A stretch of 64,000 bases of DNA. Source: CAYOSU01 sp964406735. GTDB lineage: Bacteria; Bacillota; Clostridia; Christensenellales; CAMQZB01. The notes below the pieces were generated by a model, which was not told where the DNA came from, did no database searches, and saw only the letters and a program-made list of their open reading frames with translations. Where the stretch lies: positions 1-64,000 of the forward strand of contig CAYOSU010000005.1 of assembly GCA_964406735.1 (NCBI GenBank), given 5' to 3'. Both the position numbers and the translations under genes were made by a program. This document shows, one piece after another, positions 33,729-41,758 of this stretch. Positions within the stretch are counted from its first letter, which is position 1; each line of letters starts with the position of its first letter.

Positions 33729-34307
33729 ATGCCAAACAGAAGGACTTTATTGACGAAACGGATAATCAAGGATTCCCTCGTCGATATGCTGAAGAAAAAG
33801 CCTATTGAAAGAATTACGGTAAGCGCACTCTGCATCGAAGCAGACATAAACCGCTCGACTTTCTATTCGCACTATTCTGACGTATGCGACGTTATCGAAG
33901 AGATCAAAGCGGAATTCATTACTAAGTATTGCCCGTTCGTATTCGACATCGAAGACGAGAGCATATCGAGAAATACCTTTATGAAGTTCTTTGAAGCGGT
34001 CAGAGCCAAAAGCGAGCTACTTTCCGTTTTAATGAACAACACAAATATCATCAACGATATTACTCAGCCTGCACGAGTTAACATTAAGGAGCTTTATAAA
34101 AAGCGTTGGGGACGACTTCCCAAATCGGCAGAGCTTTACCTCGATGCAGAATCTACATTCCTTACATTCGGATTCTTTGCAGCAGTAAACAGATGGCTTG
34201 AGCTTGGATGCAGAAACGATCCGTCATATCTTTACGATATGCTCAAGAGCACGATAATCAATTATTACGACAGCTTAGCTGAAGCAATAAGGAACAATCA
34301 GTTTTAA
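33729..34307 (+). CDS. TetR/AcrR family transcriptional regulator
   Basis: Protein of 192 residues. The N-terminal helix-turn-helix has the TetR order: KRIIKDSLVDMLKKKPIERI, then VSALCIEADINRSTFYSHYSD, with the recognition helix around INRSTFYSHY. A helical ligand domain follows with a C-terminal TetR_C-like segment. I start it at the ATG at 33729, which has AAAGGAG in front; the longer frame has no ribosome site. It sits between the divergent promoters of a glycoside uptake locus and probably represses it until an inducer sugar or derivative binds. TetR control of a sugar locus is less usual than LacI or AraC control. Confidence 0.92.
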   Translation: MPNRRTLLTKRIIKDSLVDMLKKKPIERITVSALCIEADINRSTFYSHYSDVCDVIEEIKAEFITKYCPFVFDIEDESISRNTFMKFFEAVRAKSELLSVLMNNTNIINDITQPARVNIKELYKKRWGRLPKSAELYLDAESTFLTFGFFAAVNRWLELGCRNDPSYLYDMLKSTIINYYDSLAEAIRNNQF

Positions 34308-34382
34308 TATTGACGGTAAGCCGAGGCGTTATGATTGCTATCGGCTTATTGTTTCGAAAAATATATGATAAGGAGAAATGAC

Positions 34383-35993
34383 ATGAAATCACTATTTAAA
34401 GTCAACGGCAAGCCCTTCTTCTCTATCGGAGGGCAGGTAAACAACTCCTCTTCTTCTAACGCAGAGGTTATGAAAGTTGCTTTCGCTACGTCAAAGGGGT
34501 TGGGCCTTAATACTATCGCCGCACCCGTACATTGGGAGCTTTTTGAGCCGACGGAGAGCAATTACGACTTTACGCAAGTCAAAATGCTCATCGAAGGCGC
34601 AAGAGCGACGGGACTTAAACTCGTAATTCTTTGGTTCGGAAGCTGGAAAAACGGCAATTCGCACTACGTTCCGAGCTGGATAAAGCTCCAAAAAGACCGC
34701 TTCTTGTGGGCAAAAGCCGCTGACGGCGTAGAGATCCGCTCTCTTTCCCCCATCTGCGAAGAAACGAGGCTTGCAGACGAAAAGGCGTTCGTTACACTTT
34801 GCAAGTTCATCGCAGAGAATAATTTTGACGACACCGTTATCGGCGTGCAGGTAGAAAACGAGCCTGGTCTTATCGGTTCACCGAGAGATTATTCACCTAT
34901 GGCAAACGCGCTATTCAACGCCGAAGTTCCTCAAGAGGTAGCTGAATTTGCCGGTAAAAACGGAAATTGGGAAGAAGTGTTCGGATTCTACGGCGCAGAG
35001 TATTTCTCGGCTTATCACTTCGTAAAATACATAGACTCTATAACCGCAAAAGGCAAAGAAGTTCTCGATCTTCCGATGTATATCAACGTTTGGCTCGGCG
35101 AGATGTATTCTCATATCCCCGGAACGAACTATCCGTCGGGTGGCGCTACTACGAGAACGTTCTCGCTTTGGAAGCACTTTGCTAAGCACATCGACGCTAT
35201 TGCGCCCGATATTTACCTTTCCGATTACGCAACCTGCGACGCACTGTTTAAGACATATTCTTCTTGCGACAACACCTTCTATCTCCCCGAGTCGATGCCT
35301 ACGCCTCAAGCTATTATCAACTCAATGAGAGCCGTTGCGGAATACGGGCTTTGCGGAATACATTTCTTTGGTATCGACATGTTTGCCGCACTCACAAATC
35401 CGCAGTTTAAGGATATGCTCGGTTCTATGGGCGACGACCCGATGATGAAGCAGCTTCTCCCGATGGTCGGCGAGATCACAGGCTCAATCAAAATACTCAA
35501 CAGCGCAAAGCCTCTCATAGAGGAATATCAGGGCACGGGCAAGCTTTACGCAGTCGGTCAGTACGAAGGTCAGGCTAACGGGTACATCGATTTTGGCGAC
35601 TATATCGGCTCGATACGCTTCCTCAACCCCACCGGTCTTGCCCTCGGCGCAGGCGGAGATACCAACATGGACAATCGCCATATGGCGGCGGCATACCCCG
35701 GATACAGAGCAAAGGGCTTTATCGTATACAAAGGAAACGGTGAGTTCTATTTGACGGGAGACGCTTACAGATTGATGCTCTTCCCGAAGAAAAACATCGT
35801 TGAAACGACGAGCGCAGTACACGCAGGCGATTTCCTTAACCAAAGAAGCCAAGGCTACGTTTCGGTTACTGAGGGATTCTTCTCGGAAGACGGAAATTAC
35901 GTCCCGACTATCATCAGAAACGGCGACGAATACGATTACGGTCTTTGGGTAACGAACGACATCGGAGTATTGCACGTTCAGATGGATAGATAA
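34383..35993 (+). CDS. GH35-type beta-galactosidase with a DUF5597-like C-terminus
   Basis: Protein of 536 residues. Its N-terminal barrel is of the GH35/GH42-like type: FFSIGGQVNNSSSS, then LNTIAAPVHWELFEPTE, then IGVQVENEPGL, where the Asn-Glu pair marks the acid/base. A likely nucleophile region reads FYLPESMPTP. The last about 150 residues resemble the DUF5597 domain found after such barrels. Expected action: removal of terminal beta-galactosyl units. No signal peptide. I start it at the ATG at 34383, preceded by AAGGAG; in-frame ATGs upstream lack a site. Probably co-transcribed with the TetR gene 75 bases upstream and acting with the MFS transporter across the divergent promoters. Confidence 0.88.
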   Translation: MKSLFKVNGKPFFSIGGQVNNSSSSNAEVMKVAFATSKGLGLNTIAAPVHWELFEPTESNYDFTQVKMLIEGARATGLKLVILWFGSWKNGNSHYVPSWIKLQKDRFLWAKAADGVEIRSLSPICEETRLADEKAFVTLCKFIAENNFDDTVIGVQVENEPGLIGSPRDYSPMANALFNAEVPQEVAEFAGKNGNWEEVFGFYGAEYFSAYHFVKYIDSITAKGKEVLDLPMYINVWLGEMYSHIPGTNYPSGGATTRTFSLWKHFAKHIDAIAPDIYLSDYATCDALFKTYSSCDNTFYLPESMPTPQAIINSMRAVAEYGLCGIHFFGIDMFAALTNPQFKDMLGSMGDDPMMKQLLPMVGEITGSIKILNSAKPLIEEYQGTGKLYAVGQYEGQANGYIDFGDYIGSIRFLNPTGLALGAGGDTNMDNRHMAAAYPGYRAKGFIVYKGNGEFYLTGDAYRLMLFPKKNIVETTSAVHAGDFLNQRSQGYVSVTEGFFSEDGNYVPTIIRNGDEYDYGLWVTNDIGVLHVQMDR

Positions 35994-36006
35994 TTATTTC
36001 AAAAAT

Positions 36007-36036
36007 AAAACGCAAGGCGAAAACCTTGCGTTTTTT
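36007..36036 (+). terminator. terminator after the GH35 gene
   Basis: An 11-bp stem (AAAACGCAAGG and complement), CGAAAA loop, six T residues. It may also stop the facing trxB transcript. Confidence 0.85.
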
Positions 36037-36062
36037 GTTTGTTTTATTGCATATTATTAAAA

Positions 36063-36959
36063 CTAATTTAAGCTGGCCTCTATGGCGTTTGCCGCTATTG
36101 CTCCATCAGCGCAAGCGGTTACTATCTGCCTTAGCGGCGAAGCGGTAATATCGCCAACGGCGTACACGCCGTAAACGCTCGTCATTTTGTTTTTATCAAC
36201 TATTATAAAGCCGTAATCGTCCTTTTTTACGTCAAAATCGTCTGACGAAGGGATGATTCCTACCGCTTCAAAAAGTGCTAAAACGGCAAGCTTTTTCTCT
36301 CCATCATTTGTTTTGACAGTAACACTTTGAAGTGTCTCTTCGCCATCAAAACCCGTTACGGTCGAAGACAACACGAACTCTACGTTGTCGCGATTTTTTA
36401 GCTCGTCGATATATTTTTGAGTGCCCCTAAACGAGTCTCTCCTATGAATAAGGTAGACTTTCTCACAGATACCGGATAGATACAGTGCATCGGTCAATGC
36501 AGTATCTCCTCCGCCTACGACTGCTACGGTCTTATCTTTAAAAAAGTAGCCGTCGCAATGGGCACAGAACGATATCCCTTTGCCGATATACTCTTCTTCA
36601 TGTTCAAGCCCGAGCTTTTTCGGAGTCGCTCCGCAAGCTATTATCACATTCCTTGCCGACACCTCTTTATCAGACACTTTGAGGGTTTTTACCTTAGAGT
36701 TAAGGTCTACTGGAGTAGCAGTCCCGTACTTTATTTCAAGTCCTGCCTCTTTGCATTGCTTTGAAAGCTCATAGGAAAGCTCAAAGCCAGTCTTGCCGAC
36801 TACAGACGGGTAGTTTTCTATTACGCCGGCGTTATTCGTCTGACCGCCTAAAACGGTCTTTTCTACCAAAAGAACTTTCTTCCCGCCACGCAAAAGATAC
36901 AGAGCTGCAGTCATTCCCGAAGGTCCACCGCCGATTATTATTACGTCGTATACTTCCAT
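36063..36959 (-). CDS. trxB: thioredoxin reductase-like FAD/NAD(P)H oxidoreductase
   Basis: Protein of 298 residues of the low-molecular-weight thioredoxin reductase type. FAD motif GGGPSGMTAA is at 10-19, the redox pair CAHC at 132-135, NAD(P)H motif VVGGGDTALTDALYL near residue 146, and the closing GVYAVGDITASPLRQ binds FAD. It passes electrons from NAD(P)H, or in some Clostridia ferredoxin, to a thioredoxin-like protein. HRRDSFRG contains the Arg residues typical of NADPH binding. Ribosome site GAGG. Starts 8 bases after cytidine deaminase, so the two share a transcript. It could be a paralogue with a special partner, since no thioredoxin gene is adjacent. Confidence 0.92.
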   Translation of the reverse strand: MEVYDVIIIGGGPSGMTAALYLLRGGKKVLLVEKTVLGGQTNNAGVIENYPSVVGKTGFELSYELSKQCKEAGLEIKYGTATPVDLNSKVKTLKVSDKEVSARNVIIACGATPKKLGLEHEEEYIGKGISFCAHCDGYFFKDKTVAVVGGGDTALTDALYLSGICEKVYLIHRRDSFRGTQKYIDELKNRDNVEFVLSSTVTGFDGEETLQSVTVKTNDGEKKLAVLALFEAVGIIPSSDDFDVKKDDYGFIIVDKNKMTSVYGVYAVGDITASPLRQIVTACADGAIAANAIEASLN

Positions 36960-36967
36960 AATACCTC

Positions 36968-37390
36968 TTACACTCCGAGTTTCTGATTTGACGGAGCGAA
37001 ATACTCGGGGATAATATCTTTGAGCAAAAACTCCTTATAATCGTCTTCGCTTTTTGCAACTATCACCCTAAACTTATCCGGATCGCAAAATTCGAGCATA
37101 ACTTGTCTGCAAACTCCGCACGGCATAGCGTAAGTAGATATTTCTTTCCCCTCTACGCCGCCTATTACCGCAATAGCTAAAAACTCGCTTGCGCCCTCCG
37201 AAACCGCCTTGAAAAACGCCGTTCTTTCAGCACAATTAGTCGCTGAAAAACCGATGTTTTCTATATTGCATCCCTTATATATTTCTCCATTTTTGGTAAG
37301 CAGCGCCGCACCTACCTTGAAATGCGAGTAAGGAGCATAAGCAGATTCCCTTGCTGTTATCGCTTCATTTATAAGCTTCTTTATATCCAT
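36968..37390 (-). CDS. cdd: cytidine deaminase
   Basis: Homotetramer-type cytidine deaminase of 140 residues. The zinc and catalytic motifs are TNCAERTAFF (Cys, Ala, Glu) and PCGVCRQ (two Cys ligands). The N-terminal AYAPYSHFKVGAALLT is the standard substrate-binding segment. It converts cytidine and deoxycytidine to uridine and deoxyuridine in salvage, feeding uridine kinase. Own promoter, first gene of a pair with trxB. Confidence 0.96.
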   Translation of the reverse strand: MDIKKLINEAITARESAYAPYSHFKVGAALLTKNGEIYKGCNIENIGFSATNCAERTAFFKAVSEGASEFLAIAVIGGVEGKEISTYAMPCGVCRQVMLEFCDPDKFRVIVAKSEDDYKEFLLKDIIPEYFAPSNQKLGV

Positions 37391-37447
37391 AGTATCTCCA
37401 AATGATATTAGTTTATAAGACGAATACTTAAACGTCTTATTAAATTT

Positions 37448-37476
37448 ATTTTACCACAATAAAAATTAAAATTCAA
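37448..37476 (-). promoter_or_regulatory. promoter of cdd-trxB
   Basis: Minus strand: TTGAAT (37476-37471), 17 bases, TAAAAT (37453-37448). Confidence 0.6.
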
Positions 37477-37479
37477 CTA

Positions 37480-37508
37480 TTGATTTATGGTAAATGTGGG
37501 TGTATAAT
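37480..37508 (+). promoter_or_regulatory. promoter of the PIG-L deacetylase gene
   Basis: TTGATT (37480-37485), 17 bases, TATAAT (37503-37508). Back to back with the cdd promoter. Confidence 0.65.
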
Positions 37509-37556
37509 AACTAGGTAAGATCGTCAGATCATGGATTTTTAGACAAGGAGAAAATT

Positions 37557-38327
37557 ATGAGCATTTTTACAACAATTTATAAGAAAGCATTTGGCATTCC
37601 GCCTATGGACGGCTTTAACAGATACCTTTTCGTCAGCCCTCACCCCGACGACACAGACGTTAGTTGCGGTGCTCTTATTTCAAGACTGAAAAGAGAAGGC
37701 AAAGAAGTATATATTCTTAACGTCACAGACGGTCGCTACGGCGATATCGAATACAGACCTGACGTTACTATTCCTATGAGACAGCAAGAAGAGCTTGCCG
37801 CAAAAAAAGAATACGGCATTGACGAAAGCCACGTTATATTCCTTCCCTTTGTCGACGGCGGCGAATACGATACGGACGACGCAGCAAGAGCTATCGCACA
37901 AGAGATCCTTCGCATTAAGCCCGAGGTCGTCGTTGCAGTTGACGGAAAGACTCTTTCAGAATGCCATGTTGACCATCAAAAGGTTGGTCTTGCGGCAGAG
38001 CATTCTATACTTTTCTCAGGGAACACGGGTGTCGTTCAAAACAGATTCGGTGAGAAAGAAGGATTTAATATTTCCGAGATGGCATTTTATAATACCGATC
38101 ACCCGAATAAGTACGTCAAGGTTACGAAAGAAGACCTTGCAACACAGATCAGGGCTATTCGTCATCACAAATCGCAATTCTCTGAAGAGGAATTCAAGAG
38201 CTTTGAGACGTTCTTCAAAATAAGAGCTATAAGAGCCGGTCTACACGCAGGTTGCAAGTACGCAGAAAGGTACAGGGTCGTTACAAGATTCTTATCGCAC
38301 TGCATTCCTGAAGGCAGCGAGATCTAA
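37557..38327 (+). CDS. PIG-L/LmbE family zinc-dependent deacetylase
   Basis: Protein of 256 residues. FVSPHPDDTDVSCG near residue 24 has the HPDD zinc and catalytic motif, and SECHVDHQKVG carries the later zinc His. The family removes N-acetyl groups from GlcNAc-linked substrates such as GlcNAc-malate in bacillithiol synthesis, GlcNAc-PI, or chitobiose. No partner genes of thiol synthesis are adjacent, so the substrate is open. Ribosome site AAGGAG. Monocistronic with its own promoter and terminator. Confidence 0.93.
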   Translation: MSIFTTIYKKAFGIPPMDGFNRYLFVSPHPDDTDVSCGALISRLKREGKEVYILNVTDGRYGDIEYRPDVTIPMRQQEELAAKKEYGIDESHVIFLPFVDGGEYDTDDAARAIAQEILRIKPEVVVAVDGKTLSECHVDHQKVGLAAEHSILFSGNTGVVQNRFGEKEGFNISEMAFYNTDHPNKYVKVTKEDLATQIRAIRHHKSQFSEEEFKSFETFFKIRAIRAGLHAGCKYAERYRVVTRFLSHCIPEGSEI

Positions 38328-38341
38328 AACATCAAAAAAAC

Positions 38342-38372
38342 AACGCCGAGGTCATTTGCCTCGGCGTTATTG
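38342..38372. terminator. terminator between PIG-L and the zinc-ribbon gene
   Basis: A 10-bp GC-rich stem (AACGCCGAGG and complement) between convergent genes, with A-rich left and T-rich right flanks. Confidence 0.8.
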
Positions 38373-38391
38373 CTTTTAATTTAAGTTTTAT

Positions 38392-39093
38392 TTATTTATA
38401 GATAATTCTTCCGCATTCCTCGCACTCGATAACGTGCTTTTCTTTGAGCTTTGACATCATATTCATTGAAAGCTCCATACGGCAACCTCCGCAGGATTCA
38501 CCGTTTACGGCAACGATAGCGGGATATATCTTCTTTTCGCGGACTTTCTTATATAATCCGAAGACCTCTTTATCGCTACCGGGAACGGTCTTTTCGATCG
38601 CATCAAGCTCTCCTCTTATTCTATCAAAATCTTTCTGGTGAGACTTTTTGAGATCGTCGTATTTTTTCTTATAGGACTCAAACTCCTCTTTTGCGGTCTT
38701 GACTTTCTTTTTATAGTCGTCAAATGCGATAAGCAGAGCTTTTACGTCGGATATTATCTTCGATGCGTCGTTTTCGGCAGAAGAAAGCTCTTCGTCAAGC
38801 CTTGCAACTTTCTTTACGAAGTAATTGATCTCAGCTTCGTCTGCGCTCTTATTGAGAAGTGCGTTATATTCTTCAAGCTCAGATGCAAGTTTTTCGATCT
38901 TCTCCTTCAAAGCGTCAAAATTAGCGTTAAGCGCAGCCGCTTTGTCGTCCATTTCCTTTATATTTTTGTCGACGTCCTGCAAAAAAGCTCTCGCTTTGAC
39001 AAGCTTTCTTCTCTCATCGCTCTGCGATAAGCTCTTTTCAAGATCGATCAACTCTTTTTCTTTTCTCTGATAGTCTAAAATCTCTTGATACAT
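38392..39093 (-). CDS. coiled-coil protein with C-terminal C4 zinc ribbon
   Basis: Protein of 233 residues. About 1-180 is a long, charged, heptad-rich coiled coil. The end is a zinc ribbon with two Cys pairs (CGGC and CEECG), as in the zf-RING_7/DUF164 family. Members often lie next to nif3 and trmK, as here, and are thought to bind nucleic acid or act as a chaperone; function is not settled. A good AGGAG ribosome site is present, and 79 bases separate it from the nif3 stop, so it may have extra promoter input. Confidence 0.9.
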   Translation of the reverse strand: MYQEILDYQRKEKELIDLEKSLSQSDERRKLVKARAFLQDVDKNIKEMDDKAAALNANFDALKEKIEKLASELEEYNALLNKSADEAEINYFVKKVARLDEELSSAENDASKIISDVKALLIAFDDYKKKVKTAKEEFESYKKKYDDLKKSHQKDFDRIRGELDAIEKTVPGSDKEVFGLYKKVREKKIYPAIVAVNGESCGGCRMELSMNMMSKLKEKHVIECEECGRIIYK

Positions 39094-39172
39094 AGTTATC
39101 TCCTTACGAGAACGGTCAAAACGCCCGCCCTCTCTTTTAATTCATATTATAAGCTCCGTTTGTGCGGAGAAA

Positions 39173-39943
39173 TTATATCAGTCTGAAATCCGTTTTGCAA
39201 TAATACTTTTCAACGCCTAAGTCAAGGCTTTCAAATATTCGTTTGAAAAAATAGTACTCGCTTTCACCGTGATTGAGTGCTATTACAGATATTCCGTTTT
39301 CGTTAAGCTCTACTAAGTGCTGATGATCTATATCACAGGAAACGAACAAATCTGCATGCTCTTTTATTGCAAAGCGAACGTCGCTTCCCGACGCTTTTCC
39401 GCAAAAAGAAGCTATTTTTGAAACAGTCTTCTCTTTATCACCAAAGCACCTTACGGAAGAAAAGTCTTTTTTCAGGCTCTTAATGAGTTCGCCTACAGTC
39501 TTTTCTTCTATCGACACGACTTTGCCGTAGGAATAGCTTTTCTCATCTATCATTTTTGAAAGCAGTGTTTCTCCGAAATACTCTGAAAATCTGTCATCAA
39601 TTCCACCAAAGGTCATATCCATAGGTAAATGCGAAGAATATACGCTTATTCCGTTTTGGACAAGACGCCTTATCAGTCTTCCTTTGTAATCATCTTCCGT
39701 TACGGACGAAATGGGAGAATAGATAAAGGGATGATGCGAAATAATAAGATTGCAGCCTTTTTCTAAGGCAAGATCTATCGCATCGTTGCAAACGTCGACT
39801 GTTACAACTACACCGTCTGCTTCTACGTTTTTATCCCCTATCAAAAAGCCGCTGTTGTCGTAATCGCCTTTTGCTATCAGGTTATAAGATATATCGAGCG
39901 GTGCATACTGTTCAATTTTTGAAACGATGTCGCGAATTATCAT
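39173..39943 (-). CDS. Nif3-like dinuclear metal centre protein (GTP cyclohydrolase 1 type 2 family)
   Basis: Protein of 256 residues. Metal ligands are seen in LIISHHPFIY (two His) and near the C-terminus in LNHGESEYYF (His and Glu). Family members form hexameric rings with a two-metal site; the biochemical role is unclear despite the GTP cyclohydrolase label. Many homologues carry an extra central PII-like insert and reach about 370 residues; this one is the short form. It overlaps trmK by 4 bases (ATGA), the classic gene pair. Confidence 0.93.
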   Translation of the reverse strand: MIIRDIVSKIEQYAPLDISYNLIAKGDYDNSGFLIGDKNVEADGVVVTVDVCNDAIDLALEKGCNLIISHHPFIYSPISSVTEDDYKGRLIRRLVQNGISVYSSHLPMDMTFGGIDDRFSEYFGETLLSKMIDEKSYSYGKVVSIEEKTVGELIKSLKKDFSSVRCFGDKEKTVSKIASFCGKASGSDVRFAIKEHADLFVSCDIDHQHLVELNENGISVIALNHGESEYYFFKRIFESLDLGVEKYYCKTDFRLI

Positions 39944-40557
39944 TGCATGATCTCCGTTATTCTTTGTATATATTCATTTAACTCGGCTTTTCTTTTTCCG
40001 TTAGCAGAAATTAATATCTGCTTCGATTTTTCAAGCTCTGATCCAAGATAGTCCATAAAATCGGATGACTTACTTTGCAGGTTGGTTCGCCCAAACAATT
40101 TTTCGTTTTCCGTCAGCTCGTCTTTGCCCGGCGCAACGACGATAATATTATAATACTTGCCGTCGAAAACTATTTCGTCCGACAGTATCATATACCCGTT
40201 ATCAACCAAAAAAGTTCGGAACACGTCGACGTTTTTCATCGGCTGAAAAAGCGCATGTACGGGAGGTTTTTCGGAAAGTATCTTCATTATTTCTCTTCCG
40301 CCCATGCCAGCTATGACAAGAAAGTCATTTTCTTTTATTGCGCACGGTATTCCGTCGGCCACAAAGTAGTTGCCTTTTTCACCGATAAGTGTTTTAGCTT
40401 TTTCAAGGGACGGAGCGGATATATCGGAGCAGACAACTTTTTTGGCAACACCGCTATTTAAGGCTTCATACGATACGTAGCCGTGATCGCATCCTACGTC
40501 GACGAGCGTATCGCATTGTGGTATTCTTTTTACTATTTCGTCGATACGCTTTGTCAT
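39940..40557 (-). CDS. trmK: tRNA (adenine(22)-N(1))-methyltransferase TrmK
   Basis: SAM-dependent methyltransferase of 205 residues. VDVGCDHGYVSYEAL near residue 18 is the SAM-binding motif I, and VIAGMGGREIMKIL is characteristic of TrmK. It methylates N1 of A22 in tRNA. Located after the sigma factor genes of the dnaG cluster and overlapping nif3, as in many Bacillota. Ribosome site AAGGAG. A 36-base conserved element lies right in front of that site. Confidence 0.95.
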   Translation of the reverse strand: MTKRIDEIVKRIPQCDTLVDVGCDHGYVSYEALNSGVAKKVVCSDISAPSLEKAKTLIGEKGNYFVADGIPCAIKENDFLVIAGMGGREIMKILSEKPPVHALFQPMKNVDVFRTFLVDNGYMILSDEIVFDGKYYNIIVVAPGKDELTENEKLFGRTNLQSKSSDFMDYLGSELEKSKQILISANGKRKAELNEYIQRITEIMQ

Positions 40558-40574
40558 AAACCGCTCCTTATTTG

Positions 40575-40610
40575 CTAATTGTTCGCAAAATTATCTGATT
40601 TTGAGAATAA
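40575..40610 (-). promoter_or_regulatory. 36-base conserved intergenic element, copy 3
   Basis: Minus strand: TTATTC at the 5' end and TAATTTTGCGAACAATTAG at the 3' end, same length as copies at 5199-5234 and 20256-20291; 27 of 36 bases agree with copy 1 by eye. It fills the gap between the rpoD paralogue and trmK. Confidence 0.35.
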
Positions 40611-40618
40611 ATAAGCAT

Positions 40619-41695
40619 TTATTCGGTGAAATCTTTGATCTGAGCACTACGCTTGGGGTGACGAAGCTTTCTGAGTGCCTTTGCTTCTATCTGCCTGATA
40701 CGCTCTCTCGTAACGTCAAACTCCTTGCCCACCTCTTCCAACGTTTTGGGTTTTCCGTCGTCAAGACCGTAGCGAAGACGTATTACTTTTTCTTCTCTTG
40801 GCGTCAACGTCGAAAGCACAGAAATGAGTTTTTCTTTTAGCATTTGATTGGAGACGAGGTCGGTCGGCGATACGGACGTTTCGTCTTCGATAAAGTCGCC
40901 TAAGTGAGTATCCTCTTCTTCTCCGATAGGAGTTTCTAACGAAACGGGGTCGAGTGCTATCCTTTGTATTTCAAGAACTCTCTCGACGGGAACGCCCATC
41001 TCTTCCGCAATCTCCTCTACTGTCGGCTCTCTGCCTAAGCGTTGAAGAAGAACTCTCGTTGCTCTCGTCTTTCTGTTTATCGTCTCGACCATATGTACGG
41101 GGACTCTTATCGTTCTTGCCTGGTCTGCGATAGCTCTCGTTATGGACTGCCTTATCCACCAGGTTGCGTATGTAGAAAATTTGAAGCCCTTGGTGTAATC
41201 GAACTTCTCAATGGCTTTCATAAGTCCCATATTGCCCTCTTGTACGAGGTCGAGAAGCTGTAAGCCTCTTCCGACATACCTCTTTGCAATCGAGACTACA
41301 AGACGTAAATTCGCCTCTGCGAGCTTTCTTTTTGCACTTTCATCGCCTGCAAGCATCGCTTGCGCAGTCGCAACCTCTTCTTCTGCAGAAAGAAGAGGAA
41401 CTTTTCCTATATCTTTGAGATAGAGCTTGACCGGGTCGTTGATACCGAGATCGTCGGTATAAAGCTCGTTCGCTATCTCTGCGGATATTTCTTCTCTCAA
41501 AAGCTCATCTGTATCGTCGATGATCTTTATGTTGTTTTCTTCGAGCTGTTGATATATCTCGTCTATCTTATCGGGAGAAAGATCGAGTTTTTCAAGATGA
41601 TCGAATATTTCGTCAGCAGTTACCTTTCCTGTTTTTTTACCTTCTTCGATAAGCGAGGCAACTGCGCTTATCTTAGTTACTTCTTGGTCAGTCAT
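40619..41695 (-). CDS. RNA polymerase sigma factor, RpoD-type, second tandem copy
   Basis: Primary-type sigma-70 of 358 residues. It has region 1.1-like N-terminus, region 1.2 (DDLGINDPVKLYLKDIGKVPLL), region 2 with the -10 recognition helix (KFSTYATWWIRQSITRAIADQ), region 3, and region 4.2 (TLEEVGKEFDVTRERIRQIE). Region 2 and 4.2 are nearly the same as in the neighbouring sigma gene at 41759-42820, while regions 1.1 and the tail differ. It is therefore likely to read similar promoters under other conditions. Placed 63 bases downstream of the first copy. Which one is the housekeeping factor cannot be told from sequence. Confidence 0.95.
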   Translation of the reverse strand: MTDQEVTKISAVASLIEEGKKTGKVTADEIFDHLEKLDLSPDKIDEIYQQLEENNIKIIDDTDELLREEISAEIANELYTDDLGINDPVKLYLKDIGKVPLLSAEEEVATAQAMLAGDESAKRKLAEANLRLVVSIAKRYVGRGLQLLDLVQEGNMGLMKAIEKFDYTKGFKFSTYATWWIRQSITRAIADQARTIRVPVHMVETINRKTRATRVLLQRLGREPTVEEIAEEMGVPVERVLEIQRIALDPVSLETPIGEEEDTHLGDFIEDETSVSPTDLVSNQMLKEKLISVLSTLTPREEKVIRLRYGLDDGKPKTLEEVGKEFDVTRERIRQIEAKALRKLRHPKRSAQIKDFTE

Positions 41696-41758
41696 TTAAC
41701 GGTCCTTTGTCCTTTTTCCCGAACACGTCGGGTTGCTTATATAATTTCAAACGAATAA

